Positions 49,952-63,899 of a stretch of DNA of 64,000 nt are shown in pieces (position 1 is the stretch's first letter; the number at the start of each line of letters is the position of its first letter). The translations under genes and the position numbers were made by a program. The notes beneath the pieces are model-generated. The model saw nothing but the letters and a program-made list of their open reading frames with translations, made no database searches and had not been told where the DNA came from. The DNA comes from Linepithema humile. Taxonomy: Eukaryota; Arthropoda; Insecta; Hymenoptera; Formicidae. Location of the stretch: the NCBI RefSeq assembly GCF_040581485.1, contig NC_090129.1, forward strand, positions 4,202,501 to 4,266,500. Reading direction: 5' to 3'.

Positions 49952-52900
49952 TACAGCAGGGGATTCCCTCTACCAGATTTTGGAGATTCCAAAAACCGCA
50001 ACTTCGGAGGAAATTAAAAAGACTTATAGAAAATTAGCCTTGAAATTTCATCCTGATAAAAATCCTAACAATCCAGAGGCAGCTGAAAAGGTTATTATAA
50101 TTTTTAACTTGTGTACTTTTTATTGCAGAATATATTTAAAAATATTGATTTTTGTGATTTTTAATGATTTATTAGTAGATTCATTTTTGCAAAAAAAAAT
50201 TTTTAGAAGTTTAAATATAACAATTTGTAATTATGTTATATGTTTACAGTTTAAAGAAATAAATAGAGCACATGCTATACTGACAGATTTAACAAAACGT
50301 AACATATATGATAATTATGGGTCTCTTGGCTTATACGTCGCAGAACAGTTTGGAGAAGAAAATGTTAACGCTTATTTTGTTGTCACTTCTGGGTGGTGTA
50401 AGGTAAGAATATAATGAATTTTGGTATAGTATCTTTCAAGAAACTGATTAAAATTATATTTCTAATTTCTAGTTTTTTAAAATAAGTATATTTTACATTC
50501 ACATTATATATAATGTTAAATAAAACACATATCTCTCTTATATGTAAGATAATGTAAGATATCTTACGATGACATCATTATTAATAGATTTAATATAATT
50601 TAATCTTATCAAAATAAATTTTGTGGCTAAGATTAGTATATATTTAAACATTATCACTTTATATTCTAATAATGCATTTTGTTTGTTTCAGGCATTGTTC
50701 CTGTTTTGTGGATTAATCACTGCTTGTTATTGTTGTTGCTGTTGTTGCTGCTGTTGTAATTTCTGTTGCGGTAAATGTAAACCAACTCCTCCTGAGGATA
50801 GCGGCGCATACCATAATTTACAGGTAAACATGAATCTGATTATTATCTTATTACTATTTATATGAATATTATTACTATTTTGTGACTTTTATAAAAAATT
50901 TAAAACTAAGCAGGTGTGAAAGAAAATATTTTATAACAAAAATACAGTAACAAAAAACATCATATTAACAAATACAGACCAAAATCCCGAAATTCTTATT
51001 TATGAATTGTCATACCAAGCCGACTGGAGAATTCTTAAAATCATCAACTTTTCTCCAAATTTTTATTATATTTATACAATTTTATCATCACTTTTAACAT
51101 GCTATGTTCACCTTTAAATCTGAATATCTAAAAGTATATGTTTCTATCAGCAGAAATAGATTTAAGTTCTAAAAAGTATTGGTTTTATTGATGATCTAGT
51201 TTTATGTATGAAAAACAGTTAATATCATTATAAATGTATAAACTGCAAAGAGTTGCATATTACATCTCTCATTCTGATACTATTTCTTACATCTACATTC
51301 TTGTTTTGTTTTGTTTTGCTGCATAACAAACACAAAGAATTAGGCAAAGATATAACGAGATACTGCATTTATTTTCATATTTTATGTATATATTTTCATG
51401 GTTTATTTAGATATCATGTAAAACTTGACTTGCTGGCATACAATGCATGTCACACGTAATATATTTAAAAAAGTAAATTGTATGTAGTCTATATTGAACA
51501 ACATATTGCTCATACATGCATGATCTGTTTTATGAGTATGCAATTAATTGTTTCTATGTTAATTTAAACATAGAGAAAACAAAAAAGATCTGCTATTTTT
51601 GCAATAAATCCCTGCATGCGATTAAATCCATTATATGCTATTATAATTTTTTAAATTTTTGTTTGAAACATATACATTTTTTTTTAATGCATCTCTGTAA
51701 ACTTTTTGGCGCAAATGTAAACTTTTTCAAATTTGTAAAATGCAATTTTTTTATGAATTCTTAATATTTGCTTTGAAATACTTTTAAAGTAATTATAAAT
51801 TTTAATGAAGTGAAAAGAATAAATATATTTGCAATATTTTAACGCAACACACTTTAAATAAAAATCTATTAATGTATTGTTCCAAATATTTTCATAAAAA
51901 TAAACTTCAGTATTTGTAATCTGAAGTATAATTCATTTTTAATTAATTACAAACTATTTTTTTAAATTTATTAAGAGATTTTTTAAATCTAATTATATAA
52001 ATACAATACATACAGCTAAATTGAAAATATTCTAAAATATAAATCTGAACTTTTTTGCATTTCCAATGCGTAAATTTCTGGCATACAGTTGGAAAACACG
52101 TCAGTGGGAAAAGAACACCTTAGTAGATACCTTGCGAAGACAAGTGATTTAAGGAATTCATACAATATAAATATGACCAACATAGACATAAAAGTTTGTA
52201 TCTGTCTAAAAATAACAAATATTTGTTGTCTTTTTATCGGGCACCATTGTATTGTCGGGCTTGGCACAATTCTCGATGTTTTTTATTTATGAGAATTTAA
52301 TACTACTTATACACACACATATATACAGATTTTTGGTAATATATACGAATATGTGATCTTAATTTTAGAGAGCAATATTATTATTACTTATTTATTTATT
52401 TATTTTATTTTTATGAGCAGAATTATTGCGCGTAATAAATTCTTGTAATTCGCTATATCTACTATTTATGTTAAACAGCACAATTTTTTAATGCATGTAT
52501 TTTTATTATCACGCACGCTAAGTTATATATTTTTTTATAGAAAGGCCTATAGTTTAGCGGTTTTGTTTATGTTATTATTGTATTATAGCGGAACCAGAAT
52601 CCAGAGGGTGTTGTGACAAATCAACCGCGAGGTTTTGGCAAGGTAAGTTTTTATAATGCTCGAAATTTAAGTTTATTTCCTTTCTTTTTGCTCAATTTTA
52701 AGTATAAACGTTTTTTATTTTTATTATTAATCAAATATTATATTGGAATGACTTTCCATAGATCTTACAAAGTAGTTCTCATAATTGCGTTTCGTTATAA
52801 TATTCACGTACGCTTCTATTTTTTCATTGCGATCAAAATGAGGAACATCCTCCATATATTTTCGCACAAATGCATGACATACTTATAATTATTAAAGACG

Positions 52901-53960
52901 GAATTTTTTTTTAAACGGATTTATTGTTATTAAGTTTTATATTTTGATAGAAGGCAATCAATGGAATTATGTAGAAGTACATGATAATTTTTACTATTAG
53001 CTTAATTTATTTTTTTATTTTTTATTCTATTTATTTTTTTATATCTAGCTCTTATAAGAAACAATAAAATTCTTTTAATAAAATCGATAGTTTTATAGCT
53101 GTTTTAATTTGGGTAACATATTTTCTACTATTTGAGATACATTATATTATGCACAATTCATAGAAAAACTATAAAAGACATTTTATTGTATAATATATAT
53201 AAATACACGTTTTATTAAGTTTTAAACATTAATATTTTTGTAATAATTTGTATCTTAATTAGTTAAATTACATGTTTGTTTTGTCCATAAAATTTAAGGC
53301 CAAGTTAAATACATTCAACTTAGGAAAATTAAGAAAAAATGTTGCTTCTCTTTGCGTTTTTTCTTTTTTGTTTCTTCAATTTCAAAATAAAGTTCTGCTG
53401 GTATAAAAGTTTTGAATAAATTTACAACATTATTCAATGTTTTTAAATCATGTAAAATGCGTTTCTGTAAAATCCATCTCTGTCGCTATAATTTTCACTC
53501 GTATATCAGCAAAAATATCTTATTCGCAGGCTATTCAGGTGGATACTGTTTAAATTGCAAAATTATAGAAGTTGACTTGGTATGATTACAAGAAGAATGG
53601 AACAAAGATACAATAAAGATGATTCACACATATACAAATAAAATTGATACATAGCAAAAACACAAACATATATGTATAAAATTTTATTTCAGCAGTGTGT
53701 GTGTGATGTGTGTATAGAAATAAGATTAGGGTAAAAATGTGTAAAACATTAAAATATTTTCAGATATAAATGCAAGGTATTATAAAATTTATGTTCTGAT
53801 TGCGTTAAATTGGTTTAATTTAATTAACCCATAAATTGATATATATTTATTAATATGGAAAATATTTTATTTTATGACATTTGATATTTTGAAGACAATG
53901 AATTTAGTTTTAAATACCGCAGGCAGATTTTCTCACTATTAAAAGCGAAAAATCGTCTTT

Positions 53961-54005
<45 letters not shown>

Positions 54006-54407
54006 TTTGTATTATGTAATTGTAAAAGAAAAAACGATTAATATCTTCTTTTTTCTATATTCCAGAATTAATAATAATTATTTATTACAACAAAATTAAA
54101 GAATAAATACTAATTTCTACTATAAGCATAAGATATATTATAAATATTTACCTTCACAGATAAATGGCTCTACAGAAGATATTATATTTTTTGATATTTT
54201 AAATATGTGTATTCATAGGAAGAAGAAAGCGATGATGATGCTGTGACAGCTCAACCACAAAGTGGTGCATCGCAAAATGCGCAGCAACCTATATTTGCTA
54301 TGCCTGCACCAGGATCAGCTGTACCAACGTCAACAGTTAACGAAAGCACGAATTTAAACAGCGGCGGTGACCGCGTGATTTATACCACTGGTATTACGAG
54401 TTCTTGA
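49952..54407 (+). CDS. DNAJC5: Cysteine string protein (DnaJ homolog C5), 5' exon not identified
   Basis: J-domain co-chaperone of synaptic vesicles that works with Hsc70 on exocytic proteins such as SNAP-25. Exons: 49952-50090, 50250-50402, 50692-50823, 52589-52642, 54219-54407, all phase-compatible, giving 221 residues from the first complete codon to TGA. The J domain has the catalytic HPD in LKFHPDKNPNN and continues through RNIYDNYGSLGLYVAEQFGE. The linker NAYFVVTSGWCKALF leads to the cysteine string: C-Y, nine consecutive Cys, then NFCCGKCK, which is palmitoylated in the family. The C-terminal part has QPIFAMPAPGSAVP, as in insect CSP. The N-terminal exon (start Met and the usual KLS phosphosite) is not confidently found. 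An ATG-TC|GTAAGT at 49277 would fit in phase but lies antisense to the gene at 49003. Confidence 0.95.
53960..54003. repeat. (TTA)n microsatellite
   Basis: About 14 TTA units with one interruption, in the last DNAJC5 intron. Confidence 0.92.
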
Positions 54408-57400
54408 ACGTAGAAAGTATATGTAATGAGTTGGTATTTTTTGTACATTGTCATCAATCATCTAATCCATATCTCTCGTTCAATGCCGTTCGCTCTATTT
54501 CTTCTTGCCTATTCTTTTTGTTAATGATGTTTTTAATCACACTTTGTTGTCGATAACGACTCTATGTCAAAGAAGACTATGTTAAAATAATTTTTTATGC
54601 CGATGTTAAAATGGTTACTTAAAATTTAAATTAAGTATAGGTTTACTGCTTAAAACAGTGGTAACTGTTACTATAATTGGTGGTAACGCTTATATTCTAA
54701 CGATAGTGTAAAACTTTAGCGGCCTTCTTAAGTTCTTCTCTTGGTGGCATTCTTTTTTATTTAATTAAAAAAAATTTTTTTTTAAACAAAACTACGGGTT
54801 TGTTGTAAGTGAAGATTATAACATTGTATTATAATGAAAGTGATATCCGTTTCCATGCATAGTATGGAGATCTCTGTTTTTAACATTAGGAAGATATCAT
54901 CAGAGTGAGAATACAGACGCGTACATTTTTCATGTTCCTGTTAAAAATAATATGTATTTAATATTTTTCAAAACCACTTTGAGTTTGCGAGTTTGTCGCG
55001 ATTTCTTGTATAATTTGCGTAGCATGCTAACAATGAATATGCTCTAATATGCTCTAATTAATTCTTTATTTTACTATAAATATCACATAACTATACGTCA
55101 ATTGTATACCAATGTACATATACAGTGTGTGCAACGTCCCGAAAATAGGGATACATTTAACGACGGCTCTTAACGAGAGAGATTTGTAATCTCATGCTCC
55201 ATCATTTATATAGATATATTTATATACATAGTACAGTTTTTTATGCAATTGTTATCGTTTCTCTTTTCGCACTTTTACACTTTGATGTTTCAAATATTCA
55301 AATTGTATGATTTATGATACATTTTTCTAGCTATGATCATACTTTATAACTTATTTGTTTCATACTTATTTGTTTTAAAAAATTTCACCGAGAATATCTC
55401 AGTTTGTAATTTATGTTGAATAAGTATCCATATAAATCGTATTATTTTCATCATAAAAAATATACACCATATGATTGCACGCTTTGCTAGTTTCTCTATT
55501 ATTACTTCCAGTTTTATCCTGTGCTTTTATCTTTACTGTTAATAAAATTCTAAATATCTTTTTATTTATAATATACAACATTAATTCAATATTATGCTAA
55601 GATGAGAAATGAACTAACGAGGCAAGTTCGATAAGCCGGAATTTTATTGATTGGAAACCTTGTAACAACATACGCATGCATATGAAACAGCTAGAAGCCA
55701 TGCCAACTAGTATCACTTTTCATAACAAATGACAATAAATTGAATCTAAATTTGTATTTAACCTTTTGACTACGGCGTCTTTATAAACAGCTATAAAATA
55801 TAAAACATTGAACAAAAAAAGTTATATTTACAATAATAAGACAGTTAAATAACTTTATTTTAATGCGAAAATGATTTGCGTAACGCTCGAAGAAGTATTC
55901 CGTACATAGAAACGACTGCTATTTTAGATTGCTCATATATAATGTGTATCTTGCTTTTGAATGTCGCAGTTAAAGGGTTAAACAACATCTAATATAAGTC
56001 TTTTAATCGTAAAAAAAAAATTCATTCTTAAAACTTTGCAGTCTAATCGACATATACTGAACTTTCCTTGTAATATAGATATAATTTCTTTCACCTCAGC
56101 ATTTTTCTCACATTTATTATCTATTTTCTTTATCTTGAATTAAATGTGGACTAAAATGCAAGTTAATCATCCAACGTCTGAGTGATATATAATTTTGTTC
56201 TACAAAGACAAATACTGATGATAGTAAAATAAATAAGTAATACTTTAATCATTCGTTATGACTAATATAATATTTCAATGTAGCGGCTGCCACAAACCCA
56301 TTCATAGGAGCCAATGCAGCTACAACTGACCCCGGACCAACCAGATGGTAGACTGAACCCATGGAAAAACCATCATGAACATTGAATTTATATTTCTAAT
56401 GCCGGGTCGCTACAATAGCTCATTGACATAGATCATAAGTTTATGTTTTTGGTAAAGTAAATTATGATTAGTTTAATCTAATGATCAATTTTTTTCTTTT
56501 GTAGGCAAAGTTTCTATTATTTTATAGATACATTATTATGTTCTATTTATTGAATTGGTCTCGATATAGATACACATTATCTTATGTAGTTTTCTACGGG
56601 AATCTTTCGCCAGGAATTTATACTGTCTCGCAATTTTTTTGTATATGAATACAAGTATACTTTATATTTAAAATTTTTTGAACATAAAGTATTTTGATTT
56701 TTATTTTATGTTCTGTTTCTAATAAACATTTTAAGGAGTTGCTCACATATATCAGCAAAGAACGAAATAAGCTGGAGCCTTGACAAGAAATATGTGAGTC
56801 CATGTATTAAGTATTGAAATCACTCAATTATCAAAAAAAAAATCTTTTACTTCCCTCTATGCTATATACATATAGTTATTGATATTTTAGTCTGAACATC
56901 CGTCTCGAAGTCTTTAAGTTAATGTAATATTGAAATACAATAATTATACAGAATGTAAAAAATGTGTATCAATAGTTTAGAAGTATTTTTTGATAAATGT
57001 TAAATCGGTTACTCGATGAAGGCCTAATTATAAAAGAAACATTTAACACTAATTCAGAATGTAGATAAAGAACAAAATTCCACTTTTTAATTCAGAGATT
57101 GAACGTGTTTTTTCAAATAAAAATTGTATTCTTTTTCTTAATGATTAGTATTTATTTATTATTGAATTTTGAAAAACACAATATATATGTAATTTATGAA
57201 AAAATCAGTTTAAATTTATCTAAACATACAATCATACTATTGATCTCGCATTCTACGATACATCCTGTATATTAGTTGTTAGTAATATTAGAGAACGAAA
57301 TTCGCGCGTGAATAATCTTTATCAGGTATATAAAGAATTGTTGCTATATAATAATTATCTTTTATGAAATAAATTTATAATAGTGTGCGATAAATCTCGT

Positions 57401-59531
57401 ACTGTGCAACTGTGACATCTGAAAATCATTTAAGTATAGCATAATATTGAGTTTAAATTTAGTTTAATTTAGCAATTCGCATATTGTTCTATTTTTCTTT
57501 ACTTTTGTTTATGTCATTTTGTAATTATTAAAAAATTACATTTCCATATTGTAACAGGATTCATCAGGATTAAATAATCGACAATATAATTTTAGTATTT
57601 AACAAATTTAATATTTAAAAAGTTTTTTTTTTTTTTTTGAGAGAGAAACTATTCAATTAAATAATCGAAATAATAATATAAAGGTATAAATGCATACAGG
57701 CATTGGCTTTCATTATTCAAAACGAGATGTTAGATTTTTTTTAAGATTTCATCTACACATTAAATATTTGGAAATGAACAGAAACACAATTTCTATATAC
57801 ATGTGCAGAATGATCTATTTAAGTCACCCTTAGTCTTGTAATTTAATATTTATATCACTAGTAAAAAAAAAAAAAAAAAATCATTCGGATAAAACTTTTT
57901 CAAAAGCTGCGGTATTATTGCTAGAAACAATTTCGCTCTTAGTGTCTGAGAATTATATAATTTGTTGACTATATACACACACAAATGCATATTGTATTCA
58001 CTCTTATATGGAACTGAGAGGATTAGAACGTCCTGATGTGATGTATTCTATAATATTCAGAAGAGACACAGAATGAACTTTATCTTCAGACGTAACTTTT
58101 GTAAAAAGTATAATCTCATGTATACCAACGGCATATTGCTATGTATGTATCTATTAATTCAAAGATGTATGCACTGCATTAATTAAATGATGCCGTGTAT
58201 TTATGATAAGATTTCGTTAATTATAAATATTTGTCTGTATTGTCCTAATCATATAATTGACAAATAACTTCGACGTGCAAAACTATTTCCGAAAATTTTA
58301 ACACTTATCTATGATGTAAGTAGTAATCATATGTAATTATATCACAATGTAAATGTGTGATAAATCAATTGAACATATGTGCAAGCCATTTGAATTTTTT
58401 TTCGTAAGATAAATATCTACGAAATATTTCTTTGAGGCCTATTTAAATCTAAAACTTTAGTTGTCATATTAATTATATTTATTCCAAGAGAGATATATAA
58501 TACAGATTTTTTTATAATTAAATATATGATTATCAAATTATATTACAAAATTTTAGGTTGTAAAGTTTCAATTAATAATTGTATATTTATTTATTTAGTT
58601 ATTTATTCATTTATTTAATAATTCACTACTAATATTTGTCACTGATGTATGTTCATCGACCTCACGAGTACTGAGCGTCATTAATAAAACGAGTTAATAT
58701 ATGGAGATTAAAAGAGAGGAATTAATTAAGTAATTAATATTAACAAATGTATCCCATTATTTCACTATTATGCAATTACGCTCTTCATTACCAAGTCTTT
58801 GACACAAGAATCTAATAGATATCATTTTTTGTTGTATTCTGTAGAATATTTGTTACATATAAAACTTTTGTGACATACAAAACAATTTTAAACAGACGAA
58901 AACTAGATTGCAGAATACAAATTTTAAATTTTCCATGAATAAATGTATGAATATCTACAAATCTACATGCGATGATTTGTTGACAGGTAAAAATAATATA
59001 TATCCAAGAATTCATAATGTTAAGTACTATACAGATTCGTTTAGTTTTCGGTAGTGTCTTCAACAATAATCACGTAACAAATGTTCTGCATATATACATA
59101 TTATCTAGATGTAATTACACTTTTATTATATAGCTAGCTTCTCTATTTAATATTTGAGAAATATACTATGTTTATATATACATGATTGGAATATACATAT
59201 AATATATAATTATTACAAATGAAAATGTTGTACTTAAAACGAAAGAAGTAAAGAATTATTAAAAAGTCAACATTGTATAACAAATGTAAATAAAATAGAT
59301 TAAATTAATGAACAAAAATAATATACGTTATAAATTTTGTTTGCAATTTCTTCTTTTAATTTCGAAAACTATAAGATATTATAGATATTCTTCATATTAA
59401 AAAAATTATCTAATAATTTAATTAATATAGAAAATCATTGTTATTTCAAATATCCATAATTTTGTTCAAATGTATAATGTATTAATTTATCAATGTATGC
59501 ATATAATATATACGTGATATGTCAAATTGTA
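54408..59531. other. DNAJC5 3' UTR and intergenic sequence
   Basis: Very AT-rich, with many AATAAA signals and no supported gene apart from the possible exon at 56284-56351. Long homopolymers occur at 57627-57639 (T) and about 57865 (A). Both DNAJC5 and the minus-strand gene at 59532 end towards this stretch. Confidence 0.6.
56284..56351 (+). CDS. DNAJC5: Possible alternative last exon of DNAJC5
   Basis: After a TTTCAATGTAG acceptor, this piece reads CG then Ala-Ala-Thr-NPFIGANAATTDPG-Pro-Thr-Arg-Trp and TAG. It is GC-richer than the 5 kb around it. A GTATTA donor within the known last exon (after 54390) leaves one base that completes an Ala codon in this frame, so the product would end in VIYTT plus about 22 new residues. 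Drosophila CSP has an NPFTGAP segment in its C-terminal part, which this resembles. No transcript evidence is available here. Confidence 0.4.
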
Positions 59532-61669
59532 TTAAAATTGAATCTTTTTTTCATTTTTTTCTTTTAATTTTCGATCCCAGAAAATTTTACGCCACCATTG
59601 TTGGACAGCCTTCACAGATCGTTCTCGTTTAAATGCTAAACGTTGTTTGACGAAGAAAAGATATATTTCTTCTTGTTGTTTCATTTCTTTCTGCAATTCA
59701 GAGATATGTCATAATATTCCTTTTCCACAATTTAAATTATACGTATGTTTATATATGTGCAATGCATGATCATTAGTTTATTTATGTAGACAAAATTACC
59801 TCTAATGCAAGTTTCTCGAGCTTATCGCATGCATATATTTCATTGAGTTCTTCTAATATTTTATATCTATTACCAATTTCTGTATCGTATTTAGCTATTA
59901 CTGCCAATAACTTTGATTCAATCATCGACCTATATATAATTAATTAGGGATATAAAAATATAATGAATAATTATAAGTCGAGTTTTATGCACGCTTACTT
60001 TCGTTCATATATAGTTTCTTTAAATTTCATATTTATATCTTTCAAAGAATTAAAGTCATCTATAATATTCTCCAAAGCTACTTTTATTTCATTTTGTTCA
60101 AATTCCCACGCTTTATATAAAGTAAGTTGTTTTCTCTCATATTTGTTACTGCAAAAATTGCAAAGATATATTTATTATAAATATTAATATACGTACGTAA
60201 CAATAATAATTTTAGATTCAATTTTATTTGCGATGTATAAAATATAAAAAATTTTTGGATACGTTGTGTTCGTGATGTCTTCTTTGCATCTTTTATTGAT
60301 TTTATTGATAGTAGCTACATTTTTCTTGTACCGTTTGACCACGTTTTCAAGTATTTTTTTATGATTAATTCGTTGTTTCTCTAAATCCGTAATAAATACT
60401 ACGTATACCCCACCCAGTGTGGGAGGGCAGGAGAAGAAAAAAAAGTAATATATTAATTAATGTATCATAATTTCTATGTTACAAGTTTAATCATGGATAT
60501 ATTTATGAATGTGAATATAGTGCACTCCCTATTTTCAAGTCCTATCATATTAATGTTTTTGCCTGATTTGACTACATAATTGAAATGTTTTATAATATAT
60601 TTCTTATACGCGAGAAATATTATGCTTTTTTTTACCATCAATATCTTCGATAGACTTCTTCTGACACCGCCAAAGATTTCTATAATGCAGTTCTTTACTC
60701 CTTGCTTGTTCTGGTGTAAGATACATTCTGTATAAAATATGCTGTTCTAAAAGACAACGAAGGTAATGTAGAAACAAAGCTGATGACGTTGAAATTTCTT
60801 TATAGTCGGGTTTTGTACGGAGAACATCAATATGTTTGTAAAGAATCTATAAAGGTAATAGACCTTCTTTATGTTAATTTTCTTAAAATATAAAAAATAT
60901 GATATAATGCTAAATATAAGTTGATTTAAATTTTGCACATTTTATCTGTTATACTCTCAACACAATTTTACAAATGGCATGCATATTTTGTATAAATATT
61001 ATAAATTATTCTCTATTATTTATAAATAGAAATTTGAGCATTCTATTAGTTAACAGGAAGTAACCTTCAATGCCTTGTAAACTGCGTAGTCAAATTTGGT
61101 CATATTGTTCCAATTTTTTTTAGAATGTTTATTTGTCGTTGATTTCTCATCTATAGATATTAAAATATAAAATATTTGCAATCATAAATTATAAATTAGC
61201 TTTATCAGTTAATACATACATGATTCAAGCCACAAAGGATTCACAGATTGTATATATAAAAGGAGAAAAAAATAAGTCTTAAATTAATCTCAGAAAATTG
61301 ATCTGTTAAGTATTGATTACTTGATTGTGGTAAACTGTTAGAATAAAATTCAAGATTGCTTAATAGGACGTCGTTTATTGCGCTCATTTCATCGAGTGAA
61401 AGAATTATATGTAATTCAGGGATCGATATAAGAGAAGGTAAAGCCATCTAAAAATTGAATTTGTGTTAATAATGTCAAAAATGAAATTTATTCAAGAGCG
61501 ATGATATTACTGCCAATTCCATTTTTCTTATCGCAGACTGAAAAATAGTTTTTATAAGCATCAATATAATCGATTCTTTTTGAATACTTCCTTCATGTTT
61601 ACTGTCATATTGTATTTCGTCAATTTTGTATGCAGAATCTCTTGGTATTTTTATTTCCCTAACGAACAT
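59532..61669 (-). CDS. Coiled-coil IQ-motif protein resembling dynein regulatory complex DRC9/DRC10, with a frameshift
   Basis: Eight exons on the minus strand: 61669-61511, 61447-61220, 61150-61065, 60846-60636, 60380-60263, 60148-59999, 59929-59800, 59690-59532. All junctions are phase-compatible except inside exon 2. Its first part (IPELHIILSLDEMSAINDVL) and last part (SVNPLWLES) lie in different frames, separated by an A7 run at 61266-61272. Adding one base there would make about 413 residues. The protein is mostly charged helix, with FLHYLRCLLEQHILYRMYLT in the middle and a C-terminal IQ-like motif KAVQQWWRKIF. Long coiled coils with a C-terminal IQ motif are typical of IQCG/DRC9 and IQCD/DRC10, nexin-dynein regulatory complex parts of motile axonemes (in insects mainly sperm). 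The family call is an inference from architecture. Confidence 0.6.
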
Positions 61670-62517
61670 AATTCCAATTTTTGAAAAGTACTAATATGTT
61701 ACTATGCGTTTTGAAGAATACGTTAAGATTGTAAGCTAGTGATGACAAAATCACGATCAACCAATTATATCTAATTTAATACTATATTTTCATAAATTTT
61801 AACATATATAAATATAAAAAGTTGCTCGAAATTTCAAGTTTACATTTGTAAGTGAATACATACATGATACAATTTGACTTCACAAAATAGGTCATTGTGT
61901 TCATTTTTACGAAAATTTTTACAGATTTTTTAAAGATTGCGACATATGGCAAATATTTATGAACGTATTTTAAAACCTTAAACGTAAAATTGTTTTATGC
62001 TTTATATTCCATACATAAAGGGAGAAATGGAAATGGACTTAAAGAACAAGTAAATATCATGAAACATTTTCATAATGAAATATCTTCATATTATTTGAAC
62101 TATTTTTCATACGTATAGATTTTATCGCTCTCTTTGTCCATAAATTCATAAAGTATTCTGTTACTATATAAATGTAAAAAAAAATAAAAGTATACATAGA
62201 AAAAATGTTATCTAATCTTTATTAATAATAAAAGAAAATCAATGAGAAAATTTTCGAAAATAACATTTGATTATCATACATAATAAATTACATAAAATTA
62301 CAATGAAAGCCAAGCCACGAAGATAATGGACATTAACAAAGAATTGGTATTAATTGAGAACACAATTATATTTATCATTTTAATTTTGTAATATCTGTAT
62401 ATAATGTGTGTTAGTTATATGCATATTTTATAAGTCATATATTTATTATATATACTATACGTGTGTGTGTATGCGTGTATATACACATGTATAGTCAAAA
62501 AATGAAATGCATTAAAC
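61670..62517. other. Spacer between two minus-strand genes
   Basis: AT-rich, 0.85 kb. Expected to contain the promoter of the DRC-like gene and the 3' UTR of PSMC4. It includes a GT/TA simple stretch near 62455-62490. No gene seen. Confidence 0.6.
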
Positions 62518-63899
62518 TTACTTATAGAATTCGTGTTCAGATTCATCTTTCTTAATGTTATTTTTATAACCTTTTTCAAAATCTTTCGCTAAAACTATGT
62601 AACGATTTTCACGGACGGCATGCATTCCCGCTTCTTGACAAATAGCATTAATATCAGCACCTGAAATTCTATCTGGCCGTGCTACATAATCTTCAAGATC
62701 CACTTCCTCGCTCAAATTCATCTTTGCGGTGATCGTGGAGAAGATCAAGCGCTTCTGTCGGCGATCAGGTAACGGAAATTCAATCTTGCGATCCAGTCTA
62801 CCAGGACGAAGCAATGCAGGATCCAATGTATCAGCTCTGCAAGAGAATCAGAACAAAGATATTGTTTATCCTAATATTTAGGAAACTTTTAACGAAATTA
62901 TAATCAACCCACCTATTTGTTGCCATAATGACTTTAACATTGGTTGTCTGATCAAAACCATCCATTTGGTTGAGCAATTCTAAGAGAATACGTTGCACTT
63001 CACGATCTGCTCCAGTTTGCGCATCAAATCTCTTTGTAGCAATAGCGTCAATTTCATCAACAAATATTATAGCTGGTGAATTTTCCTTCGCTAAACGAAA
63101 CACATCTCGCACCATTCTTGGTCCTTCGCCCAAGTATTTTTGCACAAATTCAGAACCCACCACGCGAATAAAAGCAGCTGAAAGATAAAAAAAATAATAG
63201 AGAAAATTTTAATTTTCTGCATAATAAATATTTTCCACAAAATTCCTTTTAGTAATATGATTATCAAGGCTCATACCAGTAGTGTGTCTAGCAACAGCTT
63301 TCGCTAACATGGTTTTTCCACAACCAGGTGGTCCATACATGAGTACACCTCGTGGTGGATCAATACCAATCTGTTTATACAATTCAAAATGAGTAAGAGG
63401 CAATTCTACTGCCTCTCTAATCTCTTGCTTCTGCATGTCCATTCCACCTATATCACTGTACTGGATGTCCGGCTTCTCATCTTTGTTATAAATATTTTAT
63501 TATTTATAATTTTATTTGATATGTTCATTTAGATACAATATTGATAATATTTAGGAGATTCTTACCTGCTTGTAGCATAGAAATGCTGGAATCAGCTTCT
63601 GGTGGTAGCACATCCACTAAAGCATTGCTATGCTTATGAAGTGCTACACTAGCAGAAGGCTTCAGAAGTTCTCTGTCTATAGTGGATAAAATCCGTACAT
63701 AATAATTTGAGCCTGTTGTAGAGCCTACTATACCAGTGTTCTGATCAACAGCTTCTAGAAATTGTCCAATGACCAAAGGTACACTTTGGATGCGTTTAAC
63801 TTCTTCTTGTGCATGTAAGTATTCTTTCTTTAGATTACGTTGCTCGTCCTTTATATATTCTTCTTGTACTTCAAGAAATTCCAGCATTCTCTGCAGTTT
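62518..63899 (-). CDS. PSMC4: 26S proteasome regulatory subunit 6B (Rpt3), 5' partial
   Basis: One of six AAA+ ATPases in the base of the 19S regulatory particle; the ring unfolds ubiquitinated substrates and opens the 20S gate. Minus-strand exons: 63899-63566, 63480-63277, 63177-62913, 62836-62518, phase-compatible, 373 residues to TAA. The N-terminal visible part is coiled coil (KLQRMLEFLEVQEEYIKDEQ), then the OB domain (VPLVIGQFLEAVDQNTGIVG). The AAA domain has Walker A GPPGCGKT, the pore loop in EFVQKYLGEG, Walker B IIFVDEIDAI, and the arginine-finger region ALLRPGRLDRK. The C-terminus is EHEFYK, close to the gate-docking HbYX-type tail of this subunit. Start Met and first exon(s) lie beyond the window; 63900-64000 is intron with a TAG acceptor. 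Confidence 0.97.

Noticed and set aside
53526..53538. Possible 9-bp microexon (CGCAG-GCTATTCAG-GTGG) in DNAJC5
   Set aside because: Phase would fit, but such short matches occur by chance and no orthologue support can be checked here.
60400..60440. CCCCACCCAGTGTGGGAGGGC, a GC-rich inverted word in the DRC-like intron
   Set aside because: Short and isolated; could be a hairpin but nothing links it to a function.
61241..61447. Treating exon 2 of the DRC-like gene as ending at its in-frame TGA
   Set aside because: The downstream six exons are clearly coding and only join in phase if the frame shifts within the A7 run.
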